Notes: generated by a model not told the origin, from the letters alone. DNA of 64,000 nucleotides from Valencia hispanica (GCA_963556495.2 OY747711.1:39164914-39228913), one strand, 5' to 3'; shown: positions 11,155-23,139, counted from the first letter of the stretch. A program made the numbers and translations.

Positions 11155-13689
11155 ATGGCAGCTACCACAGCTCAGTCTATGGGGACCCTGCCCAGTGGAA
11201 TGGGGATATGCACCACGGCCCCAGATATATTTTATCTGCCTGAACTGGTGAGTGGAACATTATTCTTTTCTAAAGTCAGTTATATGGAGATTATGTTCCG
11301 TTTATATATTTATTATTTGTAGGATACTTAAAATTCCTTGACCGTATTTTAATCAAATTTATTGCAAATGTTGCTTTTATGTTACCATTGGCATTAGGTT
11401 TAGTCTGATTGGCCCAAAAAGCAAATATAGAAAGACCAACACAATTCTTTTATTTGTAATAATCCATTAGATGCAACATCAACAAATGTGATAATTTATA
11501 TAAGGAAAGACACAATGGGACAGAGCGTCAAGAGAACCATTTGAACAGAAACTATGACTAAAAATTATTTTACTCCAAAATAGTTAATTAAATGCAAAAT
11601 ATTTTGTTAAATGTATCTTTGTCATGGATAAAGACTCAAATTTGACCTCTTAATAAACAAATAGGTGGCTGAGCATTTGAATTGAAAGAGTCATTCCTTT
11701 TATTTTTCGTGGGGGTTGAACACAATGAAACATTTCTAATGTGGGAGGAGTGCCTACATCAGTTTACCTCTCATATTTCAGTCATATGGTGTCAATGTTA
11801 CCAATTTAATGGAGAATGCGGTCAACTCTGTCTCTCTAAAAGAAAGAAACACAAAAGATTAAATAAATAGAAACTGCTCTCATAAGGCCTGGAAAAATAC
11901 CCGCCTCAGAAGAGATGCTTTGTTCAAACGTCTGGATTCTGTATTTAATAGAGATTTAGTCACACTTGTATGGGAATAGGCAACAAATCATTGTAAACTA
12001 AAACAGAGCTCTAAGGAGGACATTTAGAAAAAAATCATTTTTAGGCATGACAACAAGTTTGAGTAGGCGGTTAACAATTTTATTCCTGCCTCTTAATATA
12101 GTCACAACTTATTGTTAATGTAACATCAATAATTCCCTTTTCATATGTTGATATTATAGCCAAACAGAGTTCTTGCCTTACCTTATCTATAAGGAGAACA
12201 GCATTTGCCTTTGTTTATTAGCTCATTTGGATATTTTAGTACTTTCAGTTAGGGACATAAGAAACCAGCACCACTCTCCTCATTATGTTTGAGCAACTGA
12301 GGTTAAAAAATGACCACAAAAAAAAACTATAAAAACCACAATGATAAGGAAGTAGGAGGCTCAATGGATAAGAAGTCCAGTAACTTGTGAGCATTCAATT
12401 GCTATAAAAGTGGTTACTTGAACCAAGGATGAAACAATTATGAAAACTGGCACACAGACACAAAGGGTGTGGTGGAAGACTCAGTTAAAACAGCTTCACT
12501 TTGTAGTTTTCTACTCGCTTGAGGCTTACTTGTTCCCATTTCTATGGCTGTTTAATTTTGTGTTCCACCATTGTTTTTTGAAGTATGGTTATGTTGTGGT
12601 AAGGAGTTTGTTAGATTATCATTTTACAGAATTAACCAAATAGAAAATGTTTTACAGAGTTTTATAGGGTAGGAGGGCAAATTTGGTGCCAAAAGAGTTT
12701 TGAAAATATTTTTTTAATTTCGGTTAAAAACTGTGCTTTAGACAGTTTGGTTGGTCGGGTGACACACATTATCTACAGTCTGTAGTCCTGACATGATGCC
12801 TATTGAACATTTGTTGGATCTGCATGGGCATGGGATCAGCATGTACATGCACATCAACATGATCAACACAAGCTTACCAAGTCCATCATAGGCTCAACAC
12901 ATAATATCAGTATAAAGGCATTTTTCTTTTGCAATCATCTCAAGATTTTACTCATATTAGCCTATAGATTATGATCACTGGGACTATCATTTGGTTTGCA
13001 TCATTAATGTCTTATGACAAATAGACGAAGTTCTCTACATGTCTCAAACGATATGATCCTTTGCATGTGTTGAATATGCATCAACAGACATTAGTGGTAT
13101 GCACACTCCACCTTAGCTATGTGGTGGTTTGAGACAAATTTGCAAGATTAGCTTACAACAGGTTAATTTACTGTAAACCATAGGATCAGAATTATAGACA
13201 TTGGCTCTCATGGACTCAGATCTTCACACATACCACCACCATGTTTGACATGCGGGTTCAGGGGTCTTAAATCTGAGCACTTCACCTTGAGTCCTCCATG
13301 TGTACGTCTGTTCTCTGTGGAGAAGTGTAAAAAACATGTTCACAGTTTTGTACACTGCAAACAGGTAAGTAAGTCCTATACTGTATATTTGCTCAGGGCT
13401 AAAACGGACAGGCATCACAGTTACCTCTCCTTAATAGCAAGTTTAGTTGATGAATTTATAATTAGAGAAGACTGTTTTGGATAAACTGTTGGAATAAACT
13501 GGAATTAGGTCTTATGACCCATGCATGGTCGCTCTTTTTAAAGAAATTAGTTTTAACGAAAATTCCAGAGAGTTTAGTCTACACAGCAACTTAAGTAATG
13601 CCTCGGATGACTTAGCAAATTAAAAACACAATTTGTTTAGTCAATAGTCAGAGAGAGGTTGTCTCTAAGGGAGTGGATTTGTTATGCCA

Positions 13690-13724
<35 letters not shown>

Positions 13725-16700
13725 TTTCTTTCCATGTTTCACCTGCTATTAAATAGTCTCTTGTTGATTGATGCACTTGTCCCATTGTTTTGGACTTTTT
13801 ATGGTTTATTTGACTGGTATTGTAAAGGAAATTACAGAATAAGTGAATTTTAAAAACAAGAATCGTGTCCATGAGTTGATATTTGTAGATGATTTTCTCT
13901 TATTCAAACAATGTCAAAATGACACATACAGGCTCAAGGATATACATAATCACGCATTTCGTTAAAAGTCTCTTTCCACATTGCACAGAAACTACAGTGT
14001 GACTGTTGCAATAAAGAATTTTGAAAAATGTCTTCCTGCGTCTCATTTAACTTTGTTTTAAGCATAGGTCACAAATGTACAACTGGGCTAACACCATACT
14101 CATTCTACACGCTTAATGTTAGCCTGTTTTGTTCATCATAGAGTGTATCCAGTAGTTCCTAGAGATTCAGTTCAATATCCTTTTATCTGTGACTCAACAT
14201 TGGAAAATAGGTTCAAAACTATTATAAACCCTAAATAACATGGCATACATGCCGATGATGACTGGGTGTAAACATCAGACTAGCATTGGGATTTACTTTT
14301 AATCTCTATTACTATTCAAAATCTGCTACCATTACTTAATCTCCTAAATGTTATCATTGACAGATCCTAAAAACAAAACCCATCATGGTGCATTAAGTCA
14401 CTCCAACAAAAATGTGCTACATTGAAACTTTCTTTCAACTTGTTCTGTCCAGGTGTTTGGAGGTTTGGTGTGGATTCTGGTGGCATCAACACGCGTGATC
14501 CTACCAAACCCTTTGGGGTGGGTGATGTTTGTCTCAGTCTTCTGCTTCGTCATGACCTTCCTGTGGATGATTGTGTTTGCTGCTGGCTGTCACAAGAGCA
14601 GTCCTGGCTGGGCAGCTGCTGTAAGAGCAAAACATAATATGAAATTAAGAAAAAAGTAAGACAGAAGAAGAAAAGTCGGGGTAATTAGTAAGTTTTTTTA
14701 TTTTTTTTTTGCAGGACTTTGTCTACCATGGCCTGGCAGTGCTCTTCTACCTCAGTGCAGGGGTGCATTTGGCTTACATTACTATGGCGGTTAAACCCAT
14801 ATTGGGGGGTGATTTAAAACTCTACCAGACTTTTATTGCTGCAGTGGTGAGATGTTCTTGTTCGTACTTTTAAACAATTATCATATTCCTTTATTTTACT
14901 CAAATGCCATATATTACATTTTATTCTTGACCAAAACACATTTACACCCCAGCAACACTAGGCAAGGCAAGTACATTTGTGTAACACAATTCATGTTACA
15001 AGACAATTCAAAGTGCTTCACTAGCAAGGACCACGCTACAGATTCAGAATTTAACGGTTTATTGAAGGCACGGAGAATTTGTCTGGGGAGAGGCCTTGCC
15101 GTAGACCCGGAGGAAGACTCAGTGTGGGGGTGCAGTCTTCGGGAAATCGTCTTTCCGAGCCTGCTCAGGACCCCCCCCCCAGACGGAACCTAAAAGAGAG
15201 AGACATTAGAAGAGGTGGTACAGGAGTAAACTGGAGCGCAGAACAGGGAGGCTGTGCCCGATGGATGCTGTGAAAAAAGGGGAGGGTTTAAGGGGTGGGT
15301 CGGCAGGACCCAGCAAAGAGAAGGCGGGTCGGCAAGACCCAGCAAAGAAAAGGCGGGTCGGCAGGACCCAGCAAAGAGAAGGCGGGTCGGCAAGACCCAG
15401 CAAAGAAAAGGCGGGTCGGCAGGACCCAGCAAAGAAAAGGCGGGTCGGCAGGACCCAGCAAAGAAAAGGCGGGTCGGCAGGACCCAGGACCTAGAGGGAG
15501 GGGAAGGGAGGGGTGAAAACGAACGACACAGACGAGGGATGAAGGGCAGGCAGAGTTTATATGTGTATCGCGGCGTGATTAGAGATGTAGAGCGGGTGCG
15601 AGGTACCGGGTGAATCGAGTCAAGACTGATTAGGATTTATGAAGTGGGTTTGGGGCGTAGCCTTGCTCCTGAACCTCAGTTAACATGTTAACTCCATTTT
15701 ACATAAAACATCAAAAGCATTAAGGCAGGGAGCAGAAAAAGCAAAAGTTCAGGAATAAAAACCATGATTAAAAAAAAAGAAAAAAAAAAGAAGAGAAACA
15801 CTTAGAATAAAAACCTAATTAAAAGCAGCTGAGAACAGGTGGGTCTTTAACCTGGATTTAAATAAACTGAGTGTTTCAGCTGATCTGAGGCTTTCTGGGA
15901 GTTTGTTCCAGACAGGTGGAGCATAGAAGCTGAACGCAGCTTCTCCATGTCTGGTTCTGACTCTGGGAACTGATAAAAGACCGGATCCAGATGACCTGAG
16001 GGGTCGAGTAGGTTCATACTGGGCCAGGAGATCACTGATTTATTTTGTTTCTAAACCATTCTGACCTTTATAGACCAGCAGCAGAACTTTGAATTCTATC
16101 CTCTGACAGACAGGCAGCCAGTGTAAAGACCTCAGAGCTGGACTGATGTGATCCACTTTTTTAGTCTTAGTGAGAACTAGAGGAGCAGAGTTTTGGATGA
16201 GCTGCAGTTTCCCAATTTATTTTTTTTGGTAGACCTGTAAAGACGCTGTTACAATAATCAAGCAGACTAAAGATGAATGCATGGACTAGTTTTTCACAAC
16301 TGTGTATCTGCGTCGTGTTTCAATTACATTTGTTTTTTATGATGCCATAGGTAAATTAAACTCCAGCAATGCCTTAGTATGCATGCGTGACTATAGGATA
16401 TATAGTTTATTTTCCATTTAATCCTGGTTGTCACAGAGTCATTTGGGCCTGTCTAGAAACTCTACGACATGAAGTTCACACCCTTGAGACACCACTCCCA
16501 TAGGAGTGATGTTATTTCAAATTGATAACACAGTAACATACCTTAGTCAAATAAGTAAAAAAAAAAAAAAGAAAAATCCTACATCCTGATAATAGAATAG
16601 AACGGGGAGTTTGATGACAAGGCTTTATTTTCCATGAAATGTACATCATTTCCTCACTTTCAGAAGCATGCACTAACGGTTTTTCAATACAGTTCTGTGT

Positions 16701-17624
16701 AAAAGTTAGATTTTCCTGTTTTTGCTTTTTCCCCCCCACACTTAAGTGTTAGAATTTCAACAATGATTCAGTCAAAAATAAAATCCAAAATGCATTTTTC
16801 AAATTATGATTTAACTGACTAAAGTAAAATATAAAATAAAAATCTGGACCCAACCGAGCCCAATACAGAAGTATCAGGCATTTAGAAACCCAGTAAGATG
16901 CACAGGTCAGATTGCAAAGAAGCTGCCATACAATGAAGAGCTGCAGTTATTTCAATCACAATATTGATTTCTTAGTGCATTTCTTATCAAAAACAGAGGT
17001 TATTATGTTATAGTTTTTTTACATTTATGTTGATTCATATTGATGCTACACTGTTTGATAGGTTGGTCATCTTAAAACTGAGGATGTGAGGATGCTTCAC
17101 AAAACAACTCATTTGACATAGACTTAACTGTAGAAAGGCCACATCATAAATTACAGATGTATGCACTGGAATCTTATGCCAATGCTGAAGAATCGCTGTT
17201 GATTTTTAAACACAGCCTGTTTTATAGCCTTCCAGACCACACCAACACACACATTCCATATTTGGCACTCCTCAGCCTGGGACTTTAATTATCCTTAGGC
17301 ACGTTCAAACATTCTTTACCTTACTTCCCCCCCCCCCCCATTCTCAGTGTAAAGTGTACTCCAAGCCCTATTTCCCTATAGGGAAATACTATAGGTGTAA
17401 GGACCAAACAGTATTCCAATTAACAGTAACAATCATTAACAGTTACAATCAACAGTAACAATCAGTAACAGTATTCCACCTTTACTGTCCAGCTTTTAAA
17501 ACAGGATGTATAAATTGAGGTTTGATGTTTTTTATGTTTGCTTTTTAAGGTTTTTGCCTTTGTGGCCACACTCCTCTACTTCATTCATGCCATCCTCTCT
17601 GCCATCAGATGGAAGCACTTCTGA
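11155..17624 (+). CDS. mal: MAL proteolipid (MARVEL-domain membrane protein), four exons
   Basis: Coding exons are 11155-11247, 14453-14620, 14715-14846 and 17550-17624. All junctions are GT-AG in phase 0, giving 155 residues, close to the 153 of mammalian MAL, which also has four coding exons. Exon 1 has TLPSGMGICTTAPDIFYLPE. Exon 2 has the family signature FGGLVWILVAS and GWVMFVSVFCFV. Exon 3 has DFVYHGLAVLFYLSAGVHL. Exon 4 has VATLLYFIHAILSAIRWKHF, and the RW-K tail matches MAL better than MAL2. Four hydrophobic segments form the MARVEL domain. MAL proteins organise glycolipid-rich membranes for apical sorting and in myelin. The start is the first ATG after the TATA-like box. Intron 2 is only 94 bp; introns 1 and 3 are about 3.2 and 2.7 kb. 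A MAL-like paralogue such as mall is the alternative. Confidence 0.9.
11248..14452 (+). other. mal intron 1
   Basis: Starts GTGAGT and ends TGTCCAG. It is AT-rich, with an (AT)n microsatellite at 13692-13721. I see no exon, RNA gene or recognisable mobile element in it. Confidence 0.75.
13692..13721. repeat. (AT)n microsatellite
   Basis: About 15 perfect AT dinucleotides in mal intron 1. Confidence 0.9.
15020..15690. other. Segment inserted in the LINE 3' fragment
   Basis: The LINE tail reads up to 'caaagtgcttcac' at about 15019 and picks up again with 'ataaaacatcaaaag' at about 15694. What lies between is more GC-rich, contains the 29-bp minisatellite, and does not match the LINE. I see no convincing inverted ends or coding capacity, and the possible target duplication ('cttcac' against 'ttttac') is weak. 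Confidence 0.5.
15297..15486 (+). repeat. 29-bp minisatellite, about 6.5 copies
   Basis: Units start at 15297, 15326, 15355, 15384, 15413, 15442 and 15471. Each begins GGGTCGGCA(G/A)GACCCAGC, and copies differ mainly at A/G sites. Because 29 is not a multiple of three and no unit carries a stop on the plus strand, all three plus frames are open. This explains the repetitive protein-like frames here; they are not genes. Confidence 0.9.
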
Positions 17625-18430
17625 GGAGCAGAAGGCAGTCCTGCAAGAAGTACAGTGCATCATCACCATCACCGCCTGTGTACACCCGCACATGCACATA
17701 GACAGGATTCACATATGGGTGTACATAAATAGCAGCATAAAGTTTGTTCAGATTCAAACCTTTTTATCCATACCCTACAGTCTTTTCTCATTTCAAATGC
17801 TGTCGACACTTAACAGGTTCGTAGGCTCACAACAAGCTTTTGATCCCCATTATGTTATGTTACATAGCATTTTGCCATTTGGGTTGAGGCTTTCCGGACT
17901 GAACACCAAACAGTTTAGAGCTGCAGAAATAGAGTTTAGAAATGGAGACTTAAATGTAGAGATGTCTTTTTGTATGTGGTCAGGCAAATACTTTACATAG
18001 TAAAAAATAATGAATATGTCAATGTGGAAAACAACTGCTAATATAGTTGATCTATAAAAATGAGTACAAGAAATGTCATAGGGCCTTTGATCATTCATTA
18101 TAAGTTTTCTATATTTCAAGAAATTGATGCTGTTCTTGACTGATGTTTAATGTAATTATAGAAATATTATGTGAATTACAGTGCAAAGTGTCTGTTTTTT
18201 TTAATAGCTGCTAAGTTACTTATACAACAAATAAGGAAATCTGTCAAGTTTAGCTGCATGTTTCATGTGTGTTTAGAGGCAGAAATACATAGAACAGATT
18301 ATGTTGAATGAGGAGATAAATAGATTTTCTTTACAAAACGTTACTCAAAACCATATCAAAGGTAGGTTATATCCTGCACATGTCCTGATTCTCATCCAGT
18401 TACAAAGAATGTATTCATCCTTTGTCTAAA

Positions 18431-18545
18431 CCTGCTTGTCCAATCAGGGTCACGGGGGAGCTGGTGCTAACTTCCAGTGGTCATTAGGTGTGAGGAAGGG
18501 TACACCCTGGACCAGTCCATCACAGGGCAACACAGAAACAACCAT

Positions 18546-18621
<76 letters not shown>

Positions 18622-18665
18622 GCATACACACACTCACAATTAAGGGTAATTTAGAAAGACATGGA
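18431..18665. repeat. Teleost dispersed repeat with embedded (CA)n
   Basis: The sequence from 'cctgcttgtccaatcagggt' through 'tacaccctggaccagtccat' to 'gggtaatttagaaagac' is a common teleost repeat that often carries a CA run in this place. The motif is recognised from memory without a family name. Confidence 0.55.
18549..18619. repeat. (CA)n microsatellite, about 35 repeats
   Basis: Uninterrupted CA dinucleotides over 71 bases. Confidence 0.95.
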
Positions 18666-20089
18666 ATCTAATTTGTTCCAAATTTAGATCAAATCAATCC
18701 AGTTCATTCCAGTACTATCCAATTATATACACTCGAGCCATAAATTTGTCATAAACCTGGTACATTTAGATAATAATAAAAAAAATTCAACCAATCACAA
18801 AGGTATGTTTCGGATAGCAAATGAATCAGGATTCTCTCAAAAGATAATGAAACAATCCAAAGCACTGTTTAAAAAAAATAAAATGTACATTTTAATCATA
18901 ATGGCCTGTCAAGAATGATTTACAATGTTCTCAGTTAACAATGGAAATTCAGCATCATTTTACTGGTATTTTGATGATTTATGTTTGGTGATAAGCTCCA
19001 AGTCTTTGAGTTGGGAGGGGCTCCTTGCCATTATCTTAATCTTTAGCTTCTTTTTTGTTTTGTTTTTTGTTTTTTATCCCATGGTTTTTTCCCATTATTT
19101 ATCACCCAGTGCTCTTACCTAGTTCCAGTCCTGGGGTTCCACTCTCCCTCTGCCAGCCCCGGGAGGGCCCCCCACTGAAACCCAAACCTCCTTCATGCTT
19201 GAGCAGTGAGTTGTTTTTGTGGGAGTAGCTCACAACATACAAAGTCCACATGCCAGCACCTGCAGCTTCTTTAAGATTTTATTACATTTAGGTTGAGATA
19301 AGAATTAAGCAATCAAGGTGGGGAAAGCTATAATAAGGAGAGAATTACAATTTCTTGCTTTAAATGGACAGTAAAACAAGTTAAAACTCAGTGTTATGAA
19401 GCAATTTCAATTCCTGGGATCACACAGTCGATAGTGTCCTTGATGGGTCAAGGCTGTGCATCCAAGATTAATCAGGAAGTAGACGTCCTGCGGAAAGAAA
19501 GTCTAGCAGTGATTTGGTCCAGCAGGTATAAAGCCATCTGCTAAAACAATATTGTAAGGCTAATCAGGCCTATATTTATTCAAACAAACAAGACCTACTT
19601 GTTGTTTGTTGTGGTACAGTTTTCCCAACAGTGACACCTTGTGATTAGTAGAACAAATGCAGGAAGTTGGATTCAGCTGTAAACGGTCAGTTTGCGTTGA
19701 TGAAACAATATCTTGACGTCAGCTTTGTTTTATTGTTTCACTTGTTTACTTTTCAGTCAAATAAAGACCCAAAAACATCTTTAAACATAAAATTGGAAAA
19801 TAAGAAAAGAGAGAAGCACAGAGCAGCAGATAATACATTTGCATAAGCAAAAAGAAGTCTTGATGAACTCTAAAAAACTATTTTCTTAAGAATTACGACA
19901 TATTTTTGCTCAACACTGATCTCTACTGGACATTACTACAAAACTATAATTGGTCAAATATATGAAAGCTTTTTGTCACTCAATTTTCATTAACAAGATA
20001 AGAAAAAAATCAACTTTTTTAACATTTAATTAACTTGTCAAGTGGGTGAATGTAGGCTTATAATTGCAAGTTTCATGCTATTGGTGAGT

Positions 20090-21856
20090 GCAGGGTACAT
20101 ATACAACAGTACATTATGAGCAATGCTGAGGTTGTGAGTTCAAGCCTCACTTGGTGCTGTTCTTTGATTCAGGATACATTATATAAAGACAACATTGGTC
20201 TGAATTAATCAATGTCCAAGATGGAAATATTTCACAAAAAGGTTGACCTTGAAAAAAAATACATACTATAAACTGTACCAACGAAATTAATGTGGGTGTT
20301 GACAATAAATATTTAAACTAAGATAATATATAAATCACTATTATACAAAGTGATGAGATAAACTTTTAACACGTGATTCATGTAAGGTCTTGAAATAAGT
20401 AATAGCTGGAACCAGTTGTCACTGTAAGTGGGTATTTTGAAGTCATCAACGTTCCCTCTCGTTGCTGTGTTCTTTTCAGATTTTACTTTTTTTTTTAAAA
20501 CCCATCCAAATAATCTTGAGCAACAACAATGAATGCCCTTGTTATATTTATGAGTATGAGTAGCTGTTGAGTAATGCTGAGCTTGTGACACAGCTCTCAA
20601 ATGGAGCAAGTTTGTATACAATTAAGAGACATTGCAATACACCAGAATAACAGAGACAATAACTAACTTATTGTGTTTAGGTCTACAGTAGTGGTTCATA
20701 GTATTATAGTAATGAGAACCTCAGTAAAGAGAAATTGTTTTAAGTGCTATCATACTACAGGTATTCAGCAGTTTAAAACAGTGATTTCAATGGGAATTTC
20801 AATCAGTTGATCAAAAAACTCCAAAGAAACCTGTCCCTTTATTGGTCTCAATCAGTCAATAACTGTCTTGTTCTCGTGTCCAACAAATGCACTTGGTATC
20901 TCCAACAGTTCGCTTGAGACTCAGGTATTCAAAGAAAAGAAAACTTATAATTTACATTATTATGTAAAGACAATATTGATATGAATGAACCTATTTACAA
21001 GCTGGGAAAGTGTCATAGCTGGGTTAGCAGAGAAGAGACCTATGTACTACAGACTGTAGCTGTGAAATGTCTGCAGGTGTAACCAAGACATAGTCCCCAA
21101 TATATAAGGTAAGATAATATGAGTCACTAATATAGAAATTGATGAAATAAACATGCCATGCAAAATTCTATCCAATCAACCCAAAGAAAAATGTCCATTA
21201 ATGAGTTCAGTCTATCACGGTTCTTTTCTCATGTCCAACAAATGCAGTCGGTATCTCCAAATGCTCGCTTGAGACTCAGGTATTCAAGAGAAGAAAACTG
21301 AATAAAGTTGTGGCTGGATAGTTCTGCTTGAAGGATTTTAGTTTGCAGTAACTCACCAGGCAGTACCTCACCAGGCAAAGTGGAGCGCTTCTTTGATTCG
21401 GCGTGCATTTATCAGGATACATTATATAAAGACAACATTGGTCTAAATGAACTAATTTGCAAGAGGGGACCGTTTCATATCTGGGTAAAAAAAAAACATG
21501 CATACTACAAACTGTACAAAGGTAACTTTTGTGGGTGTAAGCAAGAAATAATCCCCAATATATAAAGTAAGATAATATACGAGTCACTAATATAGAAAGT
21601 GATGAAATACAAATGCCATGCAAATTTCTATACAATCAACCCAAAGAAACATGTCCCTTTATGAGTTCAGTCTATCACGTTTTTTTTCTTGTGTCCAACA
21701 AATGCATTCGGTATCTCCAACAGCTCACTCAGGACTCAAGTATCAGTATTTAGAGAGAAGAAAACTAAAAAATTATGGATGGTAAGAAAACTGAAAAATT
21801 ATGGATGGTTCCGCTTGAAAGGGTTTTACTTTTCAGTATGTCTCAGAGACCCGTGA
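20090..21856 (+). repeat. Degenerate left edge of the tRNA-Ile array
   Basis: Pieces of the array monomers are recognisable but diverged and out of order. There is a C-type start at 20106-20290, a B/C-type spacer at about 20690-20940, an A-type spacer at about 20950-21350 and a C-type spacer from about 21386 to the first full tRNA. The decay contrasts with the near-identical units further right, as expected where exchange with neighbours stops at the edge of an array. Confidence 0.75.
20106..20158 (+). pseudogene. tRNA-Ile relic, 3' half only
   Basis: Sequence from the end of the intron region through 'gaggttgtgagttcaag' to 'cctcacttgg' matches the variable loop, T arm and acceptor strand of the array tRNA. 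The 5' half is missing. It is the leftmost tRNA-like trace. Confidence 0.7.
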
Positions 21857-21949
21857 GCTCCAGTGGCGCAATCGGTCGGCGCACGGTACTTATAAGGCAG
21901 TACGCTTTGAGCAATGCCGAGGTTGTGAGTTCAAGCTTCACCTGGAGCA
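21857..21949 (+). tRNA. tRNA-Ile (anticodon UAU), intron-containing, array copy 1
   Basis: Decodes AUA. The 93-bp gene folds as a full cloverleaf: acceptor GCTCCAG/CTGGAGC, D stem GCGC/GCGC, anticodon stem CGGTA/TGCCG with loop CTTATAA, T stem GTGAG, discriminator A. A 19-nt intron lies after position 37, the canonical site, and ends GAGCA as in vertebrate tRNA-Ile(UAU) genes. The internal promoter is present: A box TGGCGCAATCGG and B box near GTTCAAGCC. This edge copy differs from consensus: G at position 21, an intron A-to-G, and C61 to T, which makes a G-U pair and weakens the B box, so it may be less active. No TTTT terminator follows closely. Confidence 0.8.
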
Positions 21950-22383
21950 CTTCTTTAAATCACTATACATTATTATATAAAGACAACATTGATATGAATG
22001 AACCTATTTCCAAGCTGGGAAACTTTCATAGCTGGGTCAACAGAGAAGAGACCTATGTACTACAGACTGCAGCTGTGAAATTTCTGCGGGTTTAACAAGA
22101 AATAATCCCCAATAAATAAAGTAAAATAATATACGAGTCACTAATATACAAAGTGATTAACTAAACATGCCATGCAAAATTCTATCCAATCAACCCAAAG
22201 AAACATGTCCCTTTATGAGTTCAGTCTATCACGGTTCTTTTCTCATGTCCAACAAATGCAGTCGGTATCTCCAAATGCTCGCTTGAGACTCAGGTATTCA
22301 AGAGAAGAAAACTGAATAAGGTTAGGGCTGCATGGTTCTGCTTGAAACGATTTTAGTTTGCAGTACCTCATCAGGTATTGTGA

Positions 22384-22471
22384 GCTCCAGTGGTGAAATT
22401 GGTAAGTGCATGGTTCTTACTAAGCAGTATGCTTTAAGTTGCGGTTGTGAGTTCAAGCCTCACCTGGAGCA
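22384..22471 (+). pseudogene. T2 tRNA-Ile-derived pseudogene, unit 1
   Basis: T2 keeps the acceptor stem (GCTCCAG/CTGGAGC) and T arm of T1. In units 2-23 the A box is TGGTGAAATTGG and the B box GTTCAAGCC, both good matches to Pol III consensus. The anticodon triplet aligned to TAT reads TAC, the D stem is weak, and deletions in the 3' anticodon strand and variable loop break the fold, so a working tRNA is unlikely. This first copy has two further changes ('ggtaagtgc', 'ggttcttac'). Confidence 0.8.
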
Positions 22472-23076
22472 TTTATTAGGATACATAATTATGTAAAGAC
22501 AGTATTGGTCTGAATGAAGCAATGTTCAAGTTGGGAATGTTTCACAGGTGGGTGAACATAGAAAGGACATACATACCACAAACAACACTGATGTCTAGTA
22601 GACATCATGGGCTGAACTGTAGTTGGTCAAATATTGGAAAGCTTTGTGTCAAATAAAAACTATAATCTCATTAATAAGCTGTAGAAAAAAACAACTATTT
22701 TAACAATTAATCCACTTGTAGGTTCATAACGGCTAGTTGGATCCTATAACTATCATGTAATGATGAGCTCCCTTTGTACCTATTGAGAAACCTCTAGTGC
22801 TTAGGTCTCCAGTATTGGTTCTCATACTGTCTTACAGCAATTAGCACCTCAGTAAAGCATAATTGTTTAAAGTGCTTTCATACAAATCAGCATTTTAATA
22901 CAATAATATCATGGTAATTTCTAACATTTGGCCTTCAACCTAAAGAAACCCTTCCCTTTATTGGTCTCAATCAGTCTATCACTGTCTTTTTGTAATGCAC
23001 TACAAATGCACTTGGCATCTCCAACAACTCGTTTGAGACACAAGCAACATTAGAGAAATTAAACTTAAAAATTAAA

Positions 23077-23139
23077 CACTTATAAGACAGTACAGTTTGA
23101 GCAATGCCAAGGTTGTGAGATCAAGCCTCATCTGGAGCG
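23077..23139 (+). pseudogene. T3 tRNA-Ile relic (3' half), representative of 23 copies
   Basis: T3 starts in the anticodon loop (CACTTATA), keeps intron-like sequence ending GAGCA, the 3' anticodon strand, variable loop, T arm and acceptor strand, but lacks the acceptor 5' strand, D arm and A box. The B box is damaged (GATCAAGCC for GTTCAAGCC). Copies are 63 bp and start at 23077, 24803, 26554, 28305, 30159, 31910, 33638, 35366, 37091, 38816, 40541, 42292, 44043, 45768, 47496, 49224, 50949, 52680, 54401, 56129, 57854, 59572 and 61291. The bases just after it include TTTT, the terminator position that T1 has lost. Confidence 0.85.

Larger units (their letters stand above)
14950..16305 (-). mobile_element. 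LINE 3' fragment in mal intron 3, interrupted
   Basis: On the minus strand, about 16300-15835 translates to the C-terminal end of a LINE reverse transcriptase: KLVHAFIFSLLDYCNS, then LQLIQNSAPLVL, DHISPALRSLHWLPVCQRI, and later WNKLPESLRSAETLSLFKSR. This is the same region, with clear similarity, as the end of ORF2 in the LINE at 4264-9084, but a different subfamily. An in-frame TAA near 16046 and gaps show decay. The 3' UTR resumes at 14956-15019, separated from 15690 onward by an inserted segment of about 670 bp. The fragment is 5'-truncated, as most LINE copies are. Confidence 0.7.
17625..20089. other. mal 3' UTR and intergenic DNA
   Basis: No coding exon is evident. The mal 3' end is not fixed: the first clear AATAAA motifs after the stop codon are at about 18775 and 18876, so the UTR could extend through the CA microsatellite, or an unusual signal may be used earlier. 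A small GC-rich patch at about 19130-19190 has no recognisable product. Confidence 0.5.

Noticed and set aside
15254..15613. Repetitive Lys/Arg/Gly-rich protein
   Set aside because: It is produced by the 29-bp minisatellite, whose period opens all plus frames.
15847..16035. Small minus-strand gene in mal intron 3
   Set aside because: The region is the decayed 3' end of a LINE reverse transcriptase; the short frame is a shadow in another frame.
18436..18671. His/Thr-repeat protein
   Set aside because: It is a translation of the (CA)n microsatellite.
22384..22471. T2 as a functional tRNA-Val with anticodon TAC
   Set aside because: The triplet aligns as TAC, but the anticodon stem and variable loop have deletions and the D stem pairs poorly. 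The body is tRNA-Ile-derived.
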